Origin: a virus
DNA length: 64,000 bases
Strand: one strand, 5' to 3'
Virus record (IMG/VR): IMGVR_UViG_3300046321_000098
Coordinates: 18,012 to 82,011 of that record
The notes beneath the pieces are model-generated. The model ran no database searches. It had not been told where the DNA came from and saw only the letters and a list, made by a program, of their open reading frames with translations. Positions within the stretch are counted from its first letter, which is position 1. Every line of letters starts with the position of its first letter. Shown in pieces: positions 10,043 to 19,100 of the stretch. A program made the translations under genes and the position numbers.

Positions 10043-10559
10043 GTCGATAGCAGCACTGACCATTACTGCTGCTCTTCTGTTGGGCGTTTCTCAGCACGAA
10101 GGGTTTAGGGATACCGCTTACATTCCAATCAAAGGTGATGTACCGACTATTGGTTTTGGTAGTACCGTTCACCCTGATGGGACTCCTGTAAAACTTGGCG
10201 ACACAATCTCAAGAAAGACAGCGGAGTCTTACCTGAAGGGTGATTTAGATAAGTTCAAGGTGGGGTTAATGAAATGCGTTAAAGCACCGTTGTACGAGAA
10301 TGAGTTCAATGCTTATATGGAGTTAACCTACAACATCGGAGCGAGTGCTTTCTGTAATAGCTCTATTCCTCGTAAGTTAAATACGGGGCAGTACGAAGAA
10401 GCTTGTAAGACAATTTTACAGTTCAATAAGATGAGGGACACCTCTAAACCGATGGTGCGAAATGCTCAGGGTAAGATGGTTTATCAACTGAAAGTCATTA
10501 AAGGTCTTGACAATCGCCGCAAGAGTGAACACCGTGAATGCATAGGAGGGTCTGTATGA
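10026..10559 (+). CDS. Endolysin, GH24 lysozyme family with N-terminal signal/SAR segment
   Basis: 177 residues. An N-terminal hydrophobic stretch (IAALTITAALLLGVSQ) precedes QHEGFRDTAYIPIKGDVPTIGFGS. This is the catalytic Glu-containing motif of GH24 muramidases, with E25 the probable acid, followed by the family's LTYNIGASAFCNSS region. A weakly hydrophobic N-terminus directly before the catalytic Glu is typical of signal-arrest-release endolysins. RBS ggagaagg precedes ATG 10026. Overlaps the holin gene by 17 nt and the Rz gene by 4 nt. Confidence 0.9.
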   Translation: MDANRKSIAALTITAALLLGVSQHEGFRDTAYIPIKGDVPTIGFGSTVHPDGTPVKLGDTISRKTAESYLKGDLDKFKVGLMKCVKAPLYENEFNAYMELTYNIGASAFCNSSIPRKLNTGQYEEACKTILQFNKMRDTSKPMVRNAQGKMVYQLKVIKGLDNRRKSEHRECIGGSV

Positions 10560-11074
10560 TACTAAATCCATTAAACGGTGTCTATGGTAGCTTGATAAAG
10601 TTTGGGCTTGTTGTTACCCTTCTAGCAGGGCTTTACGGGGGTTACAAATATCAACTACATAGTGCGTACAAAGAGGGCGTAACAGTGACCCAAACACAGC
10701 ACGAAGCTGAACGCCTAGCTGCTAATGAGGTCTTGCACTTGAAGAAACTAGCAGCAGATAAAGACCTTCAACGAGAATTAGAAAAACAAAGGATTAAGTA
10801 CAATGAACAACTCGCTACTATTAACGCTAATGCTAACAGTCTCATTAACAGCCTGTCAGACCGCGCCAGTCGTCCAGAACCAAGCAGTTCAAGTGCAGAT
10901 ACCGTTGCAACAGAAAGTTCCAGAGGCGCTTACCCAAGCCAGCTTTTTAGAGAAGATGCAGCAGCTTTTATCAATCTCGCACGAGACGCTGAGGAAGTGA
11001 GATTAGCCCTTTTGCAATGTTACAAAGATTATGACACTGTAAAACAAGCTGTCGAATCCTTTAATCAGAAATAA
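10556..11074 (+). CDS. Rz-like inner-membrane spanin (i-spanin)
   Basis: 172 residues from ATG 10556, which overlaps the endolysin stop (ATGA) and has a strong aggaggg RBS. An N-terminal membrane anchor (FGLVVTLLAGLYGGYKY) precedes a long periplasmic coiled coil, then a C-terminal globular part (LFREDAAAFINLARDAEEV) as in DUF2514 Rz proteins. With Rz1 it would fuse inner and outer membranes in the last step of Gram-negative lysis. It carries the Rz1 gene in another frame. Confidence 0.85.
   Translation: MILNPLNGVYGSLIKFGLVVTLLAGLYGGYKYQLHSAYKEGVTVTQTQHEAERLAANEVLHLKKLAADKDLQRELEKQRIKYNEQLATINANANSLINSLSDRASRPEPSSSSADTVATESSRGAYPSQLFREDAAAFINLARDAEEVRLALLQCYKDYDTVKQAVESFNQK
10803..11000 (+). 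CDS. Rz1-like outer-membrane lipoprotein spanin, embedded in Rz
   Basis: 65 residues lying wholly inside the Rz gene in a different frame, the classic lambda Rz/Rz1 arrangement. Signal peptide plus lipobox: LLLTLMLTVSLTAC, with the lipidated Cys at residue 18. RBS aaggatt lies just upstream. It lacks the heavy proline content of lambda Rz1, but its length and nesting fit. Confidence 0.8.
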   Translation: MNNSLLLTLMLTVSLTACQTAPVVQNQAVQVQIPLQQKVPEALTQASFLEKMQQLLSISHETLRK

Positions 11075-11081
11075 GCCCCAC

Positions 11082-11113
11082 ACCCCATCGGCTCACACCT
11101 TTGGGGTATTTTT
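11082..11113 (+). terminator. Terminator after the lysis cassette
   Basis: ACCCCA pairs with TGGGGT across a 14-base loop and is followed by ATTTTTAC. It closes the late tail/lysis transcript before a new promoter at 11157. Confidence 0.65.
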
Positions 11114-11156
11114 ACGCCTGTAGTTTTTACACAACAAAGTATTTTTGCCATAGTGC

Positions 11157-11185
11157 TTGCAAACCTAAATCTTGTGTGCTATACT
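11157..11185 (+). promoter_or_regulatory. Sigma70 promoter of the accessory/replication operon
   Basis: TTGCAA, a 17-bp spacer, then TATACT with an extended -10 (TGTGCTATACT). The transcript leader contains ATCTAAACAAC and caggagtaaa before the gene at 11215, a leader type repeated elsewhere in the genome. Confidence 0.75.
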
Positions 11186-11214
11186 TCGTTATCTAAACAA
11201 CATACAGGAGTAAA

Positions 11215-11610
11215 ATGATGAATTGGGACGACCGTAGAGATTTTAATGTGCTGTTAGGGCAAACACTTACAAGCGTAGAAATCAACGATTTACGTGACGA
11301 GATTACATTCACAACAGATGAAGGTGTTGTCTATAAGATGCTGCACGATCAAGATTGTTGTGAGTCTGTCGATATTGAAGACATTTGTGGAGACTTAGAG
11401 GACTTAATTGGAACGCCTATTTTGGTTGTAGAAGAATCCTCTAGTAAAGAGTATCAGGCTCATCAGGTTAAATCAGGGGAGGAGTCCTTTACTTGGACTT
11501 TCTATAAACTTGCTACAATTAAAGGGTGGGTTGATATTCGTTGGTTTGGTTCAAGCAATGGGTACTATTCCGAAGGTGTGGACTTATACGAGGTGACAAA
11601 CGATGAGTGA
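11215..11610 (+). CDS. DUF7448-like phage protein
   Basis: 131 residues, first gene after the promoter at 11157, RBS caggagt. [19 protein letters not shown] and [17 protein letters not shown] are hallmark segments of a widespread phage family (DUF7448 as I recall it). No function is known. An ATG one codon downstream (11218) is an equally good start. Overlaps the next small gene by 8 nt. Confidence 0.75.
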   Translation: MMNWDDRRDFNVLLGQTLTSVEINDLRDEITFTTDEGVVYKMLHDQDCCESVDIEDICGDLEDLIGTPILVVEESSSKEYQAHQVKSGEESFTWTFYKLATIKGWVDIRWFGSSNGYYSEGVDLYEVTNDE

Positions 11611-11740
11611 TTGCGAGAAATTCTATGCAGCAATCGTAGCCAAGTTAGGCGGTACAAGAAATTGGGAGCAATTGTCCCCAATGGAGCAGCATAACTTCGT
11701 GCAGGCTTTGAACATCATTTTACAGGTCTGTAGCCAATGA
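11603..11740 (+). CDS. Hypothetical protein, 45 aa
   Basis: [17 protein letters not shown] start at 11603. It overlaps the previous gene and its stop overlaps the next start (ATGA at 11737). Mixed alpha-helical sequence with [16 protein letters not shown], no family recognised. Support comes from coupling on both sides. Confidence 0.55.
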   Translation: MSDCEKFYAAIVAKLGGTRNWEQLSPMEQHNFVQALNIILQVCSQ

Positions 11741-11883
11741 TAGATTTTAAGAACTTAACCCACGAAGAACTAGTCAAAGTAGTGGAGGCATTAGCTGGTG
11801 AGCTTGGTGTTTACTTTGATAAACATACTCTTATCAATGGAGAGTATGTTATAACCCTTCACCGTTACACAGACTCAGATTAA
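11737..11883 (+). CDS. Hypothetical protein, 48 aa
   Basis: Begins [20 protein letters not shown] and overlaps the preceding stop. Small, acidic, helical then beta. No family recognised. Confidence 0.55.
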   Translation: MIDFKNLTHEELVKVVEALAGELGVYFDKHTLINGEYVITLHRYTDSD

Positions 11884-11891
11884 GGCTACAA

Positions 11892-12406
11892 ATGACAAAA
11901 GTAAAAACAGGCTTCACACACGAATCACAAGCAGCTAAGAGTGTTGAGTGGTACACACCTCCAAGTATATTTCAAGGGTTAAGCACACAATTTTCAATGG
12001 ACACATGCGCTCCAGAGGGGGGTCTACCTTGGATTCCAGCCTTGCACTCACTATCTGTCAAGGATAATGGTTTAACTGCGCCTTGGTACGGTTTTGTGTG
12101 GTGTAATCCGCCATACGGAAAAGAGACACCTTTGTGGTTGAAAAAGATGCTGGAGCACAACAACGGTATTGCTTTAGTATTTAGCAGGACTGATTGCAAA
12201 TGGTTTTACGATTATGTGGTAAAAGCAGGTGCTGTGTTATTCCTAAAGGACGAGTAAAGTTCGTAGATGGTAACGGTGACTCTGGAAACAGTGGAGCAGG
12301 TAACGGGAGTATGTTAGTTGCTTACGGCGAAGAGGCTAAGGAAGTTTTAGAAAGGTGCAGCCTTCGGGGTGCTTTATATTATCCAACTAAGGAGAATCAA
12401 ATATGA
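11892..12406 (+). pseudogene. Phage Dam-type N6-adenine methyltransferase, frameshifted
   Basis: Frame 1 (11892-12257) encodes VEWYTPPSIFQGL, then FSMDTCAPEGG and FVWCNPPYG. These are the substrate-entry and NPPY catalytic motifs of the phage Dam family (PF05869 type). It stops at TAA 12255. The rest of the family (GRVKFVDGNGDSGNSGAG, then SMLVAYGEEA) continues in the next frame to 12406. One extra G in the CTAAAGGACG stretch near 12248 would join them into a full protein of about 170 residues. Either a one-base sequencing omission or a genuine inactivation. The product would methylate adenine, often to evade host restriction. Confidence 0.75.
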
Positions 12407-12696
12407 CAAACAAACCTGACCACAACCTCCCACAACAGATTAGTCTTCGCTATGCTATTCCAAACAGGTATCTTGATCGTTCCCTTAGTTTTAGTAAGGC
12501 TGAGGCAGTCAGAAAGTTGGAGTTTCAATTGGCACATTGTCTGACAGGGGATATGTTTTCTGAGCGACAAAGTTTTGACCAAACAACAGTTTTTGAATTG
12601 AATGGTTACTTTGTAACACCTCAAGCACTTGAAAAACTTGTGCAAGATAGGGTACATAAGGTACAATGTGGCTACCCTATTGTGGCTTTTTATTAA
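12403..12696 (+). CDS. Hypothetical protein, 97 aa
   Basis: Starts on the stop of the methylase second frame (ATGA). Contains LSFSKAEAVRKLEFQLAHCL and ELNGYFVTPQALEKLV. Soluble, no recognised domain. RBS aaggag upstream. Confidence 0.65.
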   Translation: MTNKPDHNLPQQISLRYAIPNRYLDRSLSFSKAEAVRKLEFQLAHCLTGDMFSERQSFDQTTVFELNGYFVTPQALEKLVQDRVHKVQCGYPIVAFY

Positions 12697-12706
12697 GGAG
12701 AGAAAA

Positions 12707-12901
12707 ATGAAGAAATATCTTATAGCAGCAGTAATTATGTTTTCATTAATAGGTTGCTTCCATCAAACAATAAACTCAAACGACATCCACCGAGCACAGA
12801 CTTTTTATTTAGAGAAAGGTCTACAGGTTGTGCAAATCAAGGCAGTTTTCGGAGGTACAGAGACTGTGACCTGTTCGGACGACAAGGAGAGTCAAATATG
12901 A
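12707..12901 (+). CDS. Small predicted lipoprotein
   Basis: 64 residues from ATG 12707 with RBS aaggagagaaaa. Signal sequence MKKYLIAAVIMFSLIGC ends in a lipobox (SLIGC). The remainder (QVVQIKAVFGGTETVTC) is short. An outer- or inner-membrane lipoprotein of unknown role; superinfection exclusion is possible but unproven. Stop overlaps the next start. Confidence 0.65.
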   Translation: MKKYLIAAVIMFSLIGCFHQTINSNDIHRAQTFYLEKGLQVVQIKAVFGGTETVTCSDDKESQI

Positions 12902-13269
12902 TAGTCTTAATTAAACACCTCATCCCCTTTGTTGAGAGGAGACTTTGTGCCTTACTTCGTCAAATAGAAGAGGACGTAGTGGAAAATTTAAAACTTGAAA
13001 AAGAGTTTAATGATAAGTTCTTTAATAAGCTACTTAACAATAAGTACCAGTCAAATAAGTATCCCTGGAGTAAATCGCCATCACAGGATTTTAAGGATAC
13101 ACTGACTTTTCTGAGAGGAATGGTTTACCACTCAAATAATAATATTAAGGATACAGTAAACCTTGGTGAGTTTTGTTCAAGGTACAGTTCTATGTACTCA
13201 TCAATTGAAGCTGCTATCCTGACACAACACGCAGGGGATTACTCGATAAAGGAGAAGACGAATGATTAA
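12898..13269 (+). CDS. Hypothetical protein, 123 aa
   Basis: Start at ATG 12898 chosen for the ATGA overlap with the lipoprotein stop and the upstream aaggaga. Begins MIVLIKHLIPFVERRLCALL (amphipathic), then helical and charged. No family recognised. Confidence 0.6.
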   Translation: MIVLIKHLIPFVERRLCALLRQIEEDVVENLKLEKEFNDKFFNKLLNNKYQSNKYPWSKSPSQDFKDTLTFLRGMVYHSNNNIKDTVNLGEFCSRYSSMYSSIEAAILTQHAGDYSIKEKTND

Positions 13270-13528
13270 GATTACCCCCCTCACAAAAGAACGAATCAAG
13301 AAGTTCAACGTATTTGGTGCTGATGTGTCAATTGGTTTTGCTAAGTACGTCCTTGAGAAAGCAACGCTACGAGCTTGTTATACAATAGGTGTAGGATGGC
13401 ACTCGCAACCTATTAACTACCTCTACGACCACGAAGAACTTGATGGTATAATCACGCATAGATTTATTTTGTGGCGTGTAAAGATTGAGGTTAAGACTGC
13501 GATAGAATATACTTATTCGTTTACTTAA
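13262..13528 (+). CDS. Hypothetical protein, 88 aa
   Basis: Overlaps the previous gene by 8 nt, RBS aaaggagaag. Basic N-terminus, beta-rich C-terminus ending FILWRVKIEVKTAIEYTY. No family recognised. Confidence 0.6.
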   Translation: MIKITPLTKERIKKFNVFGADVSIGFAKYVLEKATLRACYTIGVGWHSQPINYLYDHEELDGIITHRFILWRVKIEVKTAIEYTYSFT

Positions 13529-13537
13529 AGGAGAGAT

Positions 13538-13936
13538 ATGGAAGAAGTTCTTTATAAAAAAGTAGGCAAGAAGTACATCCCTGTTCGGCAAACATTCGGC
13601 GCTTATGCTTTACCGACAATGAAGTTAGGGTCTTTTGTTTTGACTTACGCTTATACCGATGGTGGGCAATCTTACACTTATGAAGTCACTCCAGATACTG
13701 CTTCATTTATTGCAGCATCAAAGGTGGCACAAAAAGCAATGGAAGAAGTCATTCAAGAGAAGTGTAGATATGTACCTGAGCGCGTTAAGTTCACAAAGAA
13801 GCAGCAAGCTATTATGGAGGACTTTCAAAATCAGATGTTCAAGGCTGGTGGTAACATGCCTACATGGTGGACAAGTGCTTCAGGATACGAGATAGCTCAA
13901 GCAGGTATTGATGCTGTGCGGAATTATAAACCATAA
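13538..13936 (+). CDS. Hypothetical protein, 132 aa
   Basis: RBS aaaggagag. Features include FGAYALPTMKLGSFVLTYAY and a C-terminal MPTWWTSASGYEIAQAGIDA, conserved-looking but not assignable. Located directly before the primase-helicase. Confidence 0.65.
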   Translation: MEEVLYKKVGKKYIPVRQTFGAYALPTMKLGSFVLTYAYTDGGQSYTYEVTPDTASFIAASKVAQKAMEEVIQEKCRYVPERVKFTKKQQAIMEDFQNQMFKAGGNMPTWWTSASGYEIAQAGIDAVRNYKP

Positions 13937-13943
13937 GGAAATT

Positions 13944-15602
13944 ATGACATACAATACAAAGGGTAAAATGAAAAAAGAAGATAATTATGTAGCAAAAGAA
14001 AAGGTAACAGAAGTTGAGAAATTTCCAATCCTTGAGTGCAAAGAACGGGGGATTCGTCAAGAGACTTTAGACATCTTTGGAGTACGGGCAGGTCTTTCTC
14101 AGGTTGATGGAAAAACTGTAGAGGCTTACTATTTCCCTTCCTTCAATAAGAAGGGGAAAATTGTTGGTTACATGAAACAGGACTTGACTAAATCCAAAGA
14201 TGAAAAAGGTCACTGGTCTGCTGTTGGGTCAGTCTCTCTAAATAACAAATTGTTTGGGCAAGATGTTGCTGAAACCGTAGGACGAAAGCGGAATAATCTG
14301 GTTGTTACTGAGGGACAGTGGGATACTCTTTCTGTTTATCAATCAATGGTTGACAGTGTAAAAGGTACACCCTATAGCGGTATTGAACCTTTTGTTTGCA
14401 GTATTCCCCTTGGTACAGGTAATGCTGTAGAGGCACTGCTACACAACGAGGATTTTGCTAAATCTTTTACAGGATTGACTATCTTTTTTGATGATGATTA
14501 TTGCACACCTGCTGAGGCTAAAAAGGGTATTTTAAAAGGGCATGAGGCGCGTGAAGCTGTAGCCAATGCCTTCGTAGGGTCTAAGCTTTCTTTGTTCACT
14601 GTGTACCCATCTAAGGGATACAAAGATGCTTCTGACTACATGCAGAATGAGGACTCAAAACTTCTAGCTAAGGATGTATCTTTTAACAAGAAATCCTTTA
14701 GTGCCGAAAAGATTGTGAAAGCTTCAGACATATCCGTTGATGAATTGATTGCACCACGTCCAGAAGGTGTGTATGTAGATAGTTTCCCTCTCTTGATGGA
14801 GAAGATACACGGCTTCCGTAAACGAGAGTTGGTACTATTGACAAGTCCCAGTGGTGTCGGTAAATCAACGGTTACATCTTTCTTTGCAAATGCTTTTGTG
14901 GAGAAGGGTGAAAAAGTTGGAATGATTTACCTTGAAGAAACAAAGGTTGAAACACTTCAACGTGTTATTGCAAGTAAACTAAAAGTGAACTACTTGAAGT
15001 TTAAAAACAACCCCTTGAGCCTAGCCACACGAGAACAAATTGAACAAGCAAAACGTGAAGTTGACGAAGGTGATAAACTTGTTATGCTTGACCACTTTGG
15101 GTCTTTACCTATCAGTCAGTTGATGCAAAAAATTAAACACATGCATTTTGTAGAAGGATGTAATTATATTTTACTTGACCATCTTTCTGTGGTAATATCA
15201 GGTTCTGATATTGCAAACGAACGTAAGGAACTGGATATTGTTATGACCGAGCTTGCCGCATTCTGTGCAGCTAATGATGTTTGCATTATTGCAGTATCGC
15301 ACATTAACCGTGATTCGATTTCAGACCAATTGAAACCTAAGAAGGGTGAAGAAGATAAGCCTTTTTGGATTCGGGTGGGAAAAGAAAGTATGAGGGGAAG
15401 TGCCTCTTTAGAGCAACTGAGCTTTATTGTGTTAGCATTAGAGCCTGAGATTATGCCTAACCGTAAACGAGGAAGAGTGCGCTTAGTTGTACTGAAGAAC
15501 CGTCCTTGGGGTTTCTTGGGGCAGTGTGACACATTCTCAGTTGACGATAACACATGGGAAGTTGTTCTTTCAGATTTGGAAGAGGAACAGAAAGGGTTTT
15601 AA
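13944..15602 (+). CDS. DNA primase-helicase, T7 gp4/Twinkle type
   Basis: 552 residues from ATG 13944 (RBS ataagga). A primase TOPRIM core lies at residues about 120-185: VVTEGQWDTLSVYQ with the catalytic Glu, and IFFDDDY with the metal-binding acids. The DnaB-like helicase domain follows: Walker A SPSGVGKST near residues 301-309, then YLEETKVETLQRVI, a Walker B-like YILLDHLS, and AVSHINRDS. The N-terminal zinc-binding domain of T7 gp4 is missing; the protein begins near the RNA polymerase-like part of the primase. It would unwind the fork ahead of the polymerase encoded downstream. The HNH gene starts on its stop codon (TAATG). Confidence 0.92.
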   Translation: MTYNTKGKMKKEDNYVAKEKVTEVEKFPILECKERGIRQETLDIFGVRAGLSQVDGKTVEAYYFPSFNKKGKIVGYMKQDLTKSKDEKGHWSAVGSVSLNNKLFGQDVAETVGRKRNNLVVTEGQWDTLSVYQSMVDSVKGTPYSGIEPFVCSIPLGTGNAVEALLHNEDFAKSFTGLTIFFDDDYCTPAEAKKGILKGHEAREAVANAFVGSKLSLFTVYPSKGYKDASDYMQNEDSKLLAKDVSFNKKSFSAEKIVKASDISVDELIAPRPEGVYVDSFPLLMEKIHGFRKRELVLLTSPSGVGKSTVTSFFANAFVEKGEKVGMIYLEETKVETLQRVIASKLKVNYLKFKNNPLSLATREQIEQAKREVDEGDKLVMLDHFGSLPISQLMQKIKHMHFVEGCNYILLDHLSVVISGSDIANERKELDIVMTELAAFCAANDVCIIAVSHINRDSISDQLKPKKGEEDKPFWIRVGKESMRGSASLEQLSFIVLALEPEIMPNRKRGRVRLVVLKNRPWGFLGQCDTFSVDDNTWEVVLSDLEEEQKGF

Positions 15603-16117
15603 TGGGTAAAGTTTTAACACAAGAGTACTTGAAAGAGATATTAGAGTATAATCCTGAGAGTGGATTGTTTATTTGGAAGGTGCGAAAGTCTCGCCGATCT
15701 GCCATCGGCTCTGGTGCAGGAACTAGAAGTAAGAAGGGGTACTTCAGTATTTCTATTGATTCAAAAGTTTACCGCAGTCATCGTTTAGCTTGGTTATACG
15801 TTTATGGAAAGTTCCCTGAGAACGGGATTGACCATATCAACGGAAATCCATCTGATAATTCGATACATAACTTACGGATTGCAAGTCAGCAGAGCAATAA
15901 TAAGAACGTAACAACAAGGTGCAACAATAGTTCTGGTTATAAGGGTGTGAGTTTTGATAAGAACACAGGTAAATGGAAAGCTCAGGCGCAAGTGAATGGT
16001 AAGAAAAAACATCTAGGGTTGTTTACAACTCCAGAAGAGGCTTCAGTGGTGTATAACGAGTATACAAAGGAGCACTTTAAAGAGTTCTATAGGAATACTA
16101 TAAATAAAGGAAAATAA
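15602..16117 (+). CDS. HNH homing endonuclease with AP2-like DNA-binding C-terminus
   Basis: 171 residues, wedged between helicase and polymerase with single-base overlaps. Helix LTQEYLKEILEYNPESG, then SHRLAWLYVYG and IDHINGNPSDNSIHNLR form the HNH_3 nuclease. SGYKGVSFDKNTGKWKAQ and HLGLFTTPEEA form an AP2/ERF-like DNA-binding module. A free-standing homing endonuclease next to an essential polymerase gene is a common mobile arrangement. Closely related to the HNH gene at 25338. Confidence 0.9.
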   Translation: MGKVLTQEYLKEILEYNPESGLFIWKVRKSRRSAIGSGAGTRSKKGYFSISIDSKVYRSHRLAWLYVYGKFPENGIDHINGNPSDNSIHNLRIASQQSNNKNVTTRCNNSSGYKGVSFDKNTGKWKAQAQVNGKKKHLGLFTTPEEASVVYNEYTKEHFKEFYRNTINKGK

Positions 16118-19100
16118 TGATTTTAAACGGATGGTGCTTTGACTGTGAAGCAGATAATTTATACCTTCAAGCTAAGAAAATTTGGTACATCCGTCTTAAA
16201 TCCTTAGACGGAACCCGTAGCCTAGCACTGCACCCTTTCAGGTCTTCCAAGGATGAAATCTACAATCAATTTATGGAATGGGTGGACTCTTTTGAAGACG
16301 GTGCTCACGTTGTATTCTTTAACGGACTTGGTTATGACTTATGGCTTATTTGGAAACTGCTAGATATTCAACCTCGTGTTGGGAAGCAAGGTAAGGACTG
16401 GATTGAGGACAAGCACGTCCAATTCATCGACGGTTATGTGCTGAGCATGTACCTCAACCCAAACAACCCTAGGCACTCCCTAGGTGCCCTATCAGGTTCT
16501 GAAAGTGATGATGGTAAGATTGATTACCGTAACAGTCTAATCAAGGCTGGTGCGATGACGGGCTTAGAGCCAAAAGGTCACGAGTTCTCGTTCTACCACC
16601 CTCTCACAGAGCCGTACTGTGACCGAGACGTTGATGCTACCATTCGTGTTGTAAAAGACTTATGGAAGCAGGCTCAAGGTATGTACGGTGAATCATGGCT
16701 TCATCCTAGCTTTCGACAGATGCAAAAAGATTACTGGCTGTACAGCGCACAAGCCTACACTGGTGTCAAATTTGATATAAACAAGGCTAAGGAATTAGTC
16801 ATCCATATCGAACAAGAAATGAAGGTACTTAAAGACTACGTAGACCCGTTACTACCATCCAGACCACTGAAGACTGCTGAGTTGAGTTACTACAAGCAAC
16901 CAGCGAAGCCTTTCTCCAAGTCAGGTGAAATATCGTCAAGCATGGAGAAGTTCTTAGTTAAGCACAACGCAACATTAGTTGACCGAATCATTACAGCTTA
17001 TGGCGAGTCCGTGCCTGTTGAGTCCAACGCAGTTTTACCTGTTAAGCTTCCGATGGAAATTGACGACAACGTAGAATTGAAGCAATACTTCCTAGATAAC
17101 GGGTGGATACCTAGTGATGATTACTGGAATCATAAAAAAGGTACTGACGGTAAACCAGAGCGAGATGCGAACAATAAGTTTACTAGAACTACTCCTAAAA
17201 TCAATCACGCTGGAAAAATTTGCCCTAATTTACTAAAGCTTGATGGGGACGTGCCGAAGAAAGTTGTTAAGTTTCTAAGCTACCGAAACCGATTAGGTGT
17301 TGTCACTGGTTGGTTGAACAACTGGAGACTTGAGTTTGATGGTAGACTCAGTGCTGAGATTTCAGGCTATGCTCCAACCTCAAGGGTTAAGCATAAGTTA
17401 GTTGTCAATGTACCAAAGGCTGCAGATGATGTGTTGCTTGGTCACGAGATGAGGGAGTTATTCTGTGTAGATAAGGGTAACTGGTACATTGGAACAGACG
17501 CTTCTGCTCTTGAAAATCGTACCCTTGCTGGGTACACCTACAAGTACGACAACGGGGAGTTTGCAAGAGTTCAATTAGAGGGTGACCCACATTGCTACTC
17601 AGAAGATACTGAGATTTTAACACCTAATGGTTGGTCTACTTTTGGTAATCTAACTAAAGGGGAGAAGGTTGCACAGTGGGATAACGGTGAGATTTCATTT
17701 GTTAAGCCAAGCCGTGTTATCTGGCAAGATTACGAAGGAGAAATGGTAAGTCTATCAGGTATGGCTGTTGATTTCCTTGTCACACCTAATCATAGAGTAC
17801 TTGTAACAAACGTAAAAAGCGGGAAAAGCAAGGTAAAACTAGCACATACACTGCACAATCGAAACTCTAATTGGAGATTGCCCACTCACGGATTAACAAC
17901 CTCTAAGGGTCTAGAACTGTCGAACGATGAAATCAGATTTATTGTTGCTCTACAAGCTGACGGTAGTATGAGTAAAACTGCTTTCAGGTTCGAGTTTGTA
18001 AAAGATAGGAAAATAGTTAGGATGCGGAATATTCTGTGCAACTTAGGTATACCTTATACAGAGTCCACTGGTAAAAGTAATACAACTACTCGCTTTTACG
18101 TGAAGCATGTTGACGCAGGTTTTGTGTTCAAGGGTATAACTATTAATAAAGTATTCTCTAACTTGTTGCTAGGAATGTCTCTAATGCAGTGTGAGACCTT
18201 CATCGAGGAGATTAGGCACTGGGACGGTACTACACTGAGAAGTGGTGACACCGTTTTAGATACGACCTGCGAGGAGAGCTGTGACATGGTTGCAACTATT
18301 GCAGCCCTAGTGGGTAGAAAATCGCGCAGGTCTGTGTTTGACAAACGAGGTGGTTTTGGTGACTGTACAATTCATAGGTGTTATATCTCTAAGGACAGTT
18401 CTTCGATAGGTGCTGCTGTACTTGGAACAAGTATAAAAGCAGTTGAGTATAAGGGTAAGATTGGTTGTGTCAGTGTTCCAAGTACATTCGTGGTTGTGAG
18501 GAGGAATGGTAAAATTCTAATCTCTGGTAATACTTTCAATGCTTTTGCCTTCTTCCCTCACTTGTTGAAGAAGTTTGATACTGATAACCAAGAGAATAAA
18601 GAGAACCCTGAGTTCAAACCTTGGCGAAACAAGGCTAAGACTGGTGCATACCTACTAGCCTTTGGTGGTGGCGCACCTAAGCTTGCCTCAAGCCTCGGAT
18701 TATCTAAATCCGATGGTCAAGCTGCTTTTAATAACTACTGGGAGAAGAATAAAGGTCTTGGGTTACTGAAGAAAGCAGTAGAGGGTTACTACGACACTAC
18801 AGGGAATAAGAAATACATTCCTGCAATTGATGGTAGGATTGTTTCGGTACGAGGTAAAAATGTTTTACTATCCTGCCTTGGGCAAGGATGTGGAGCAATT
18901 GCTATGTCCTATGCAGGTTGCTTAATGGATAATTGGCTAGGAGACTTCTACCTCGACGAATTAGGCAGACCTTACTACGATGTTGATGGATACAAGATAA
19001 GACGTATATCCTTCTTCCACGACGAATATTCTTGGGAAGTTGAAGACGGCGCACAAGACAGGATTAGGGAGTTAAGTGTAAAAGGTATTGTTAAGGCTGG

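Noticed and set aside
15164-15705. Reverse ORFs opposite the helicase 3' end
   Set aside because: Overlap a strongly conserved helicase coding sequence and lack ribosome-binding sites.
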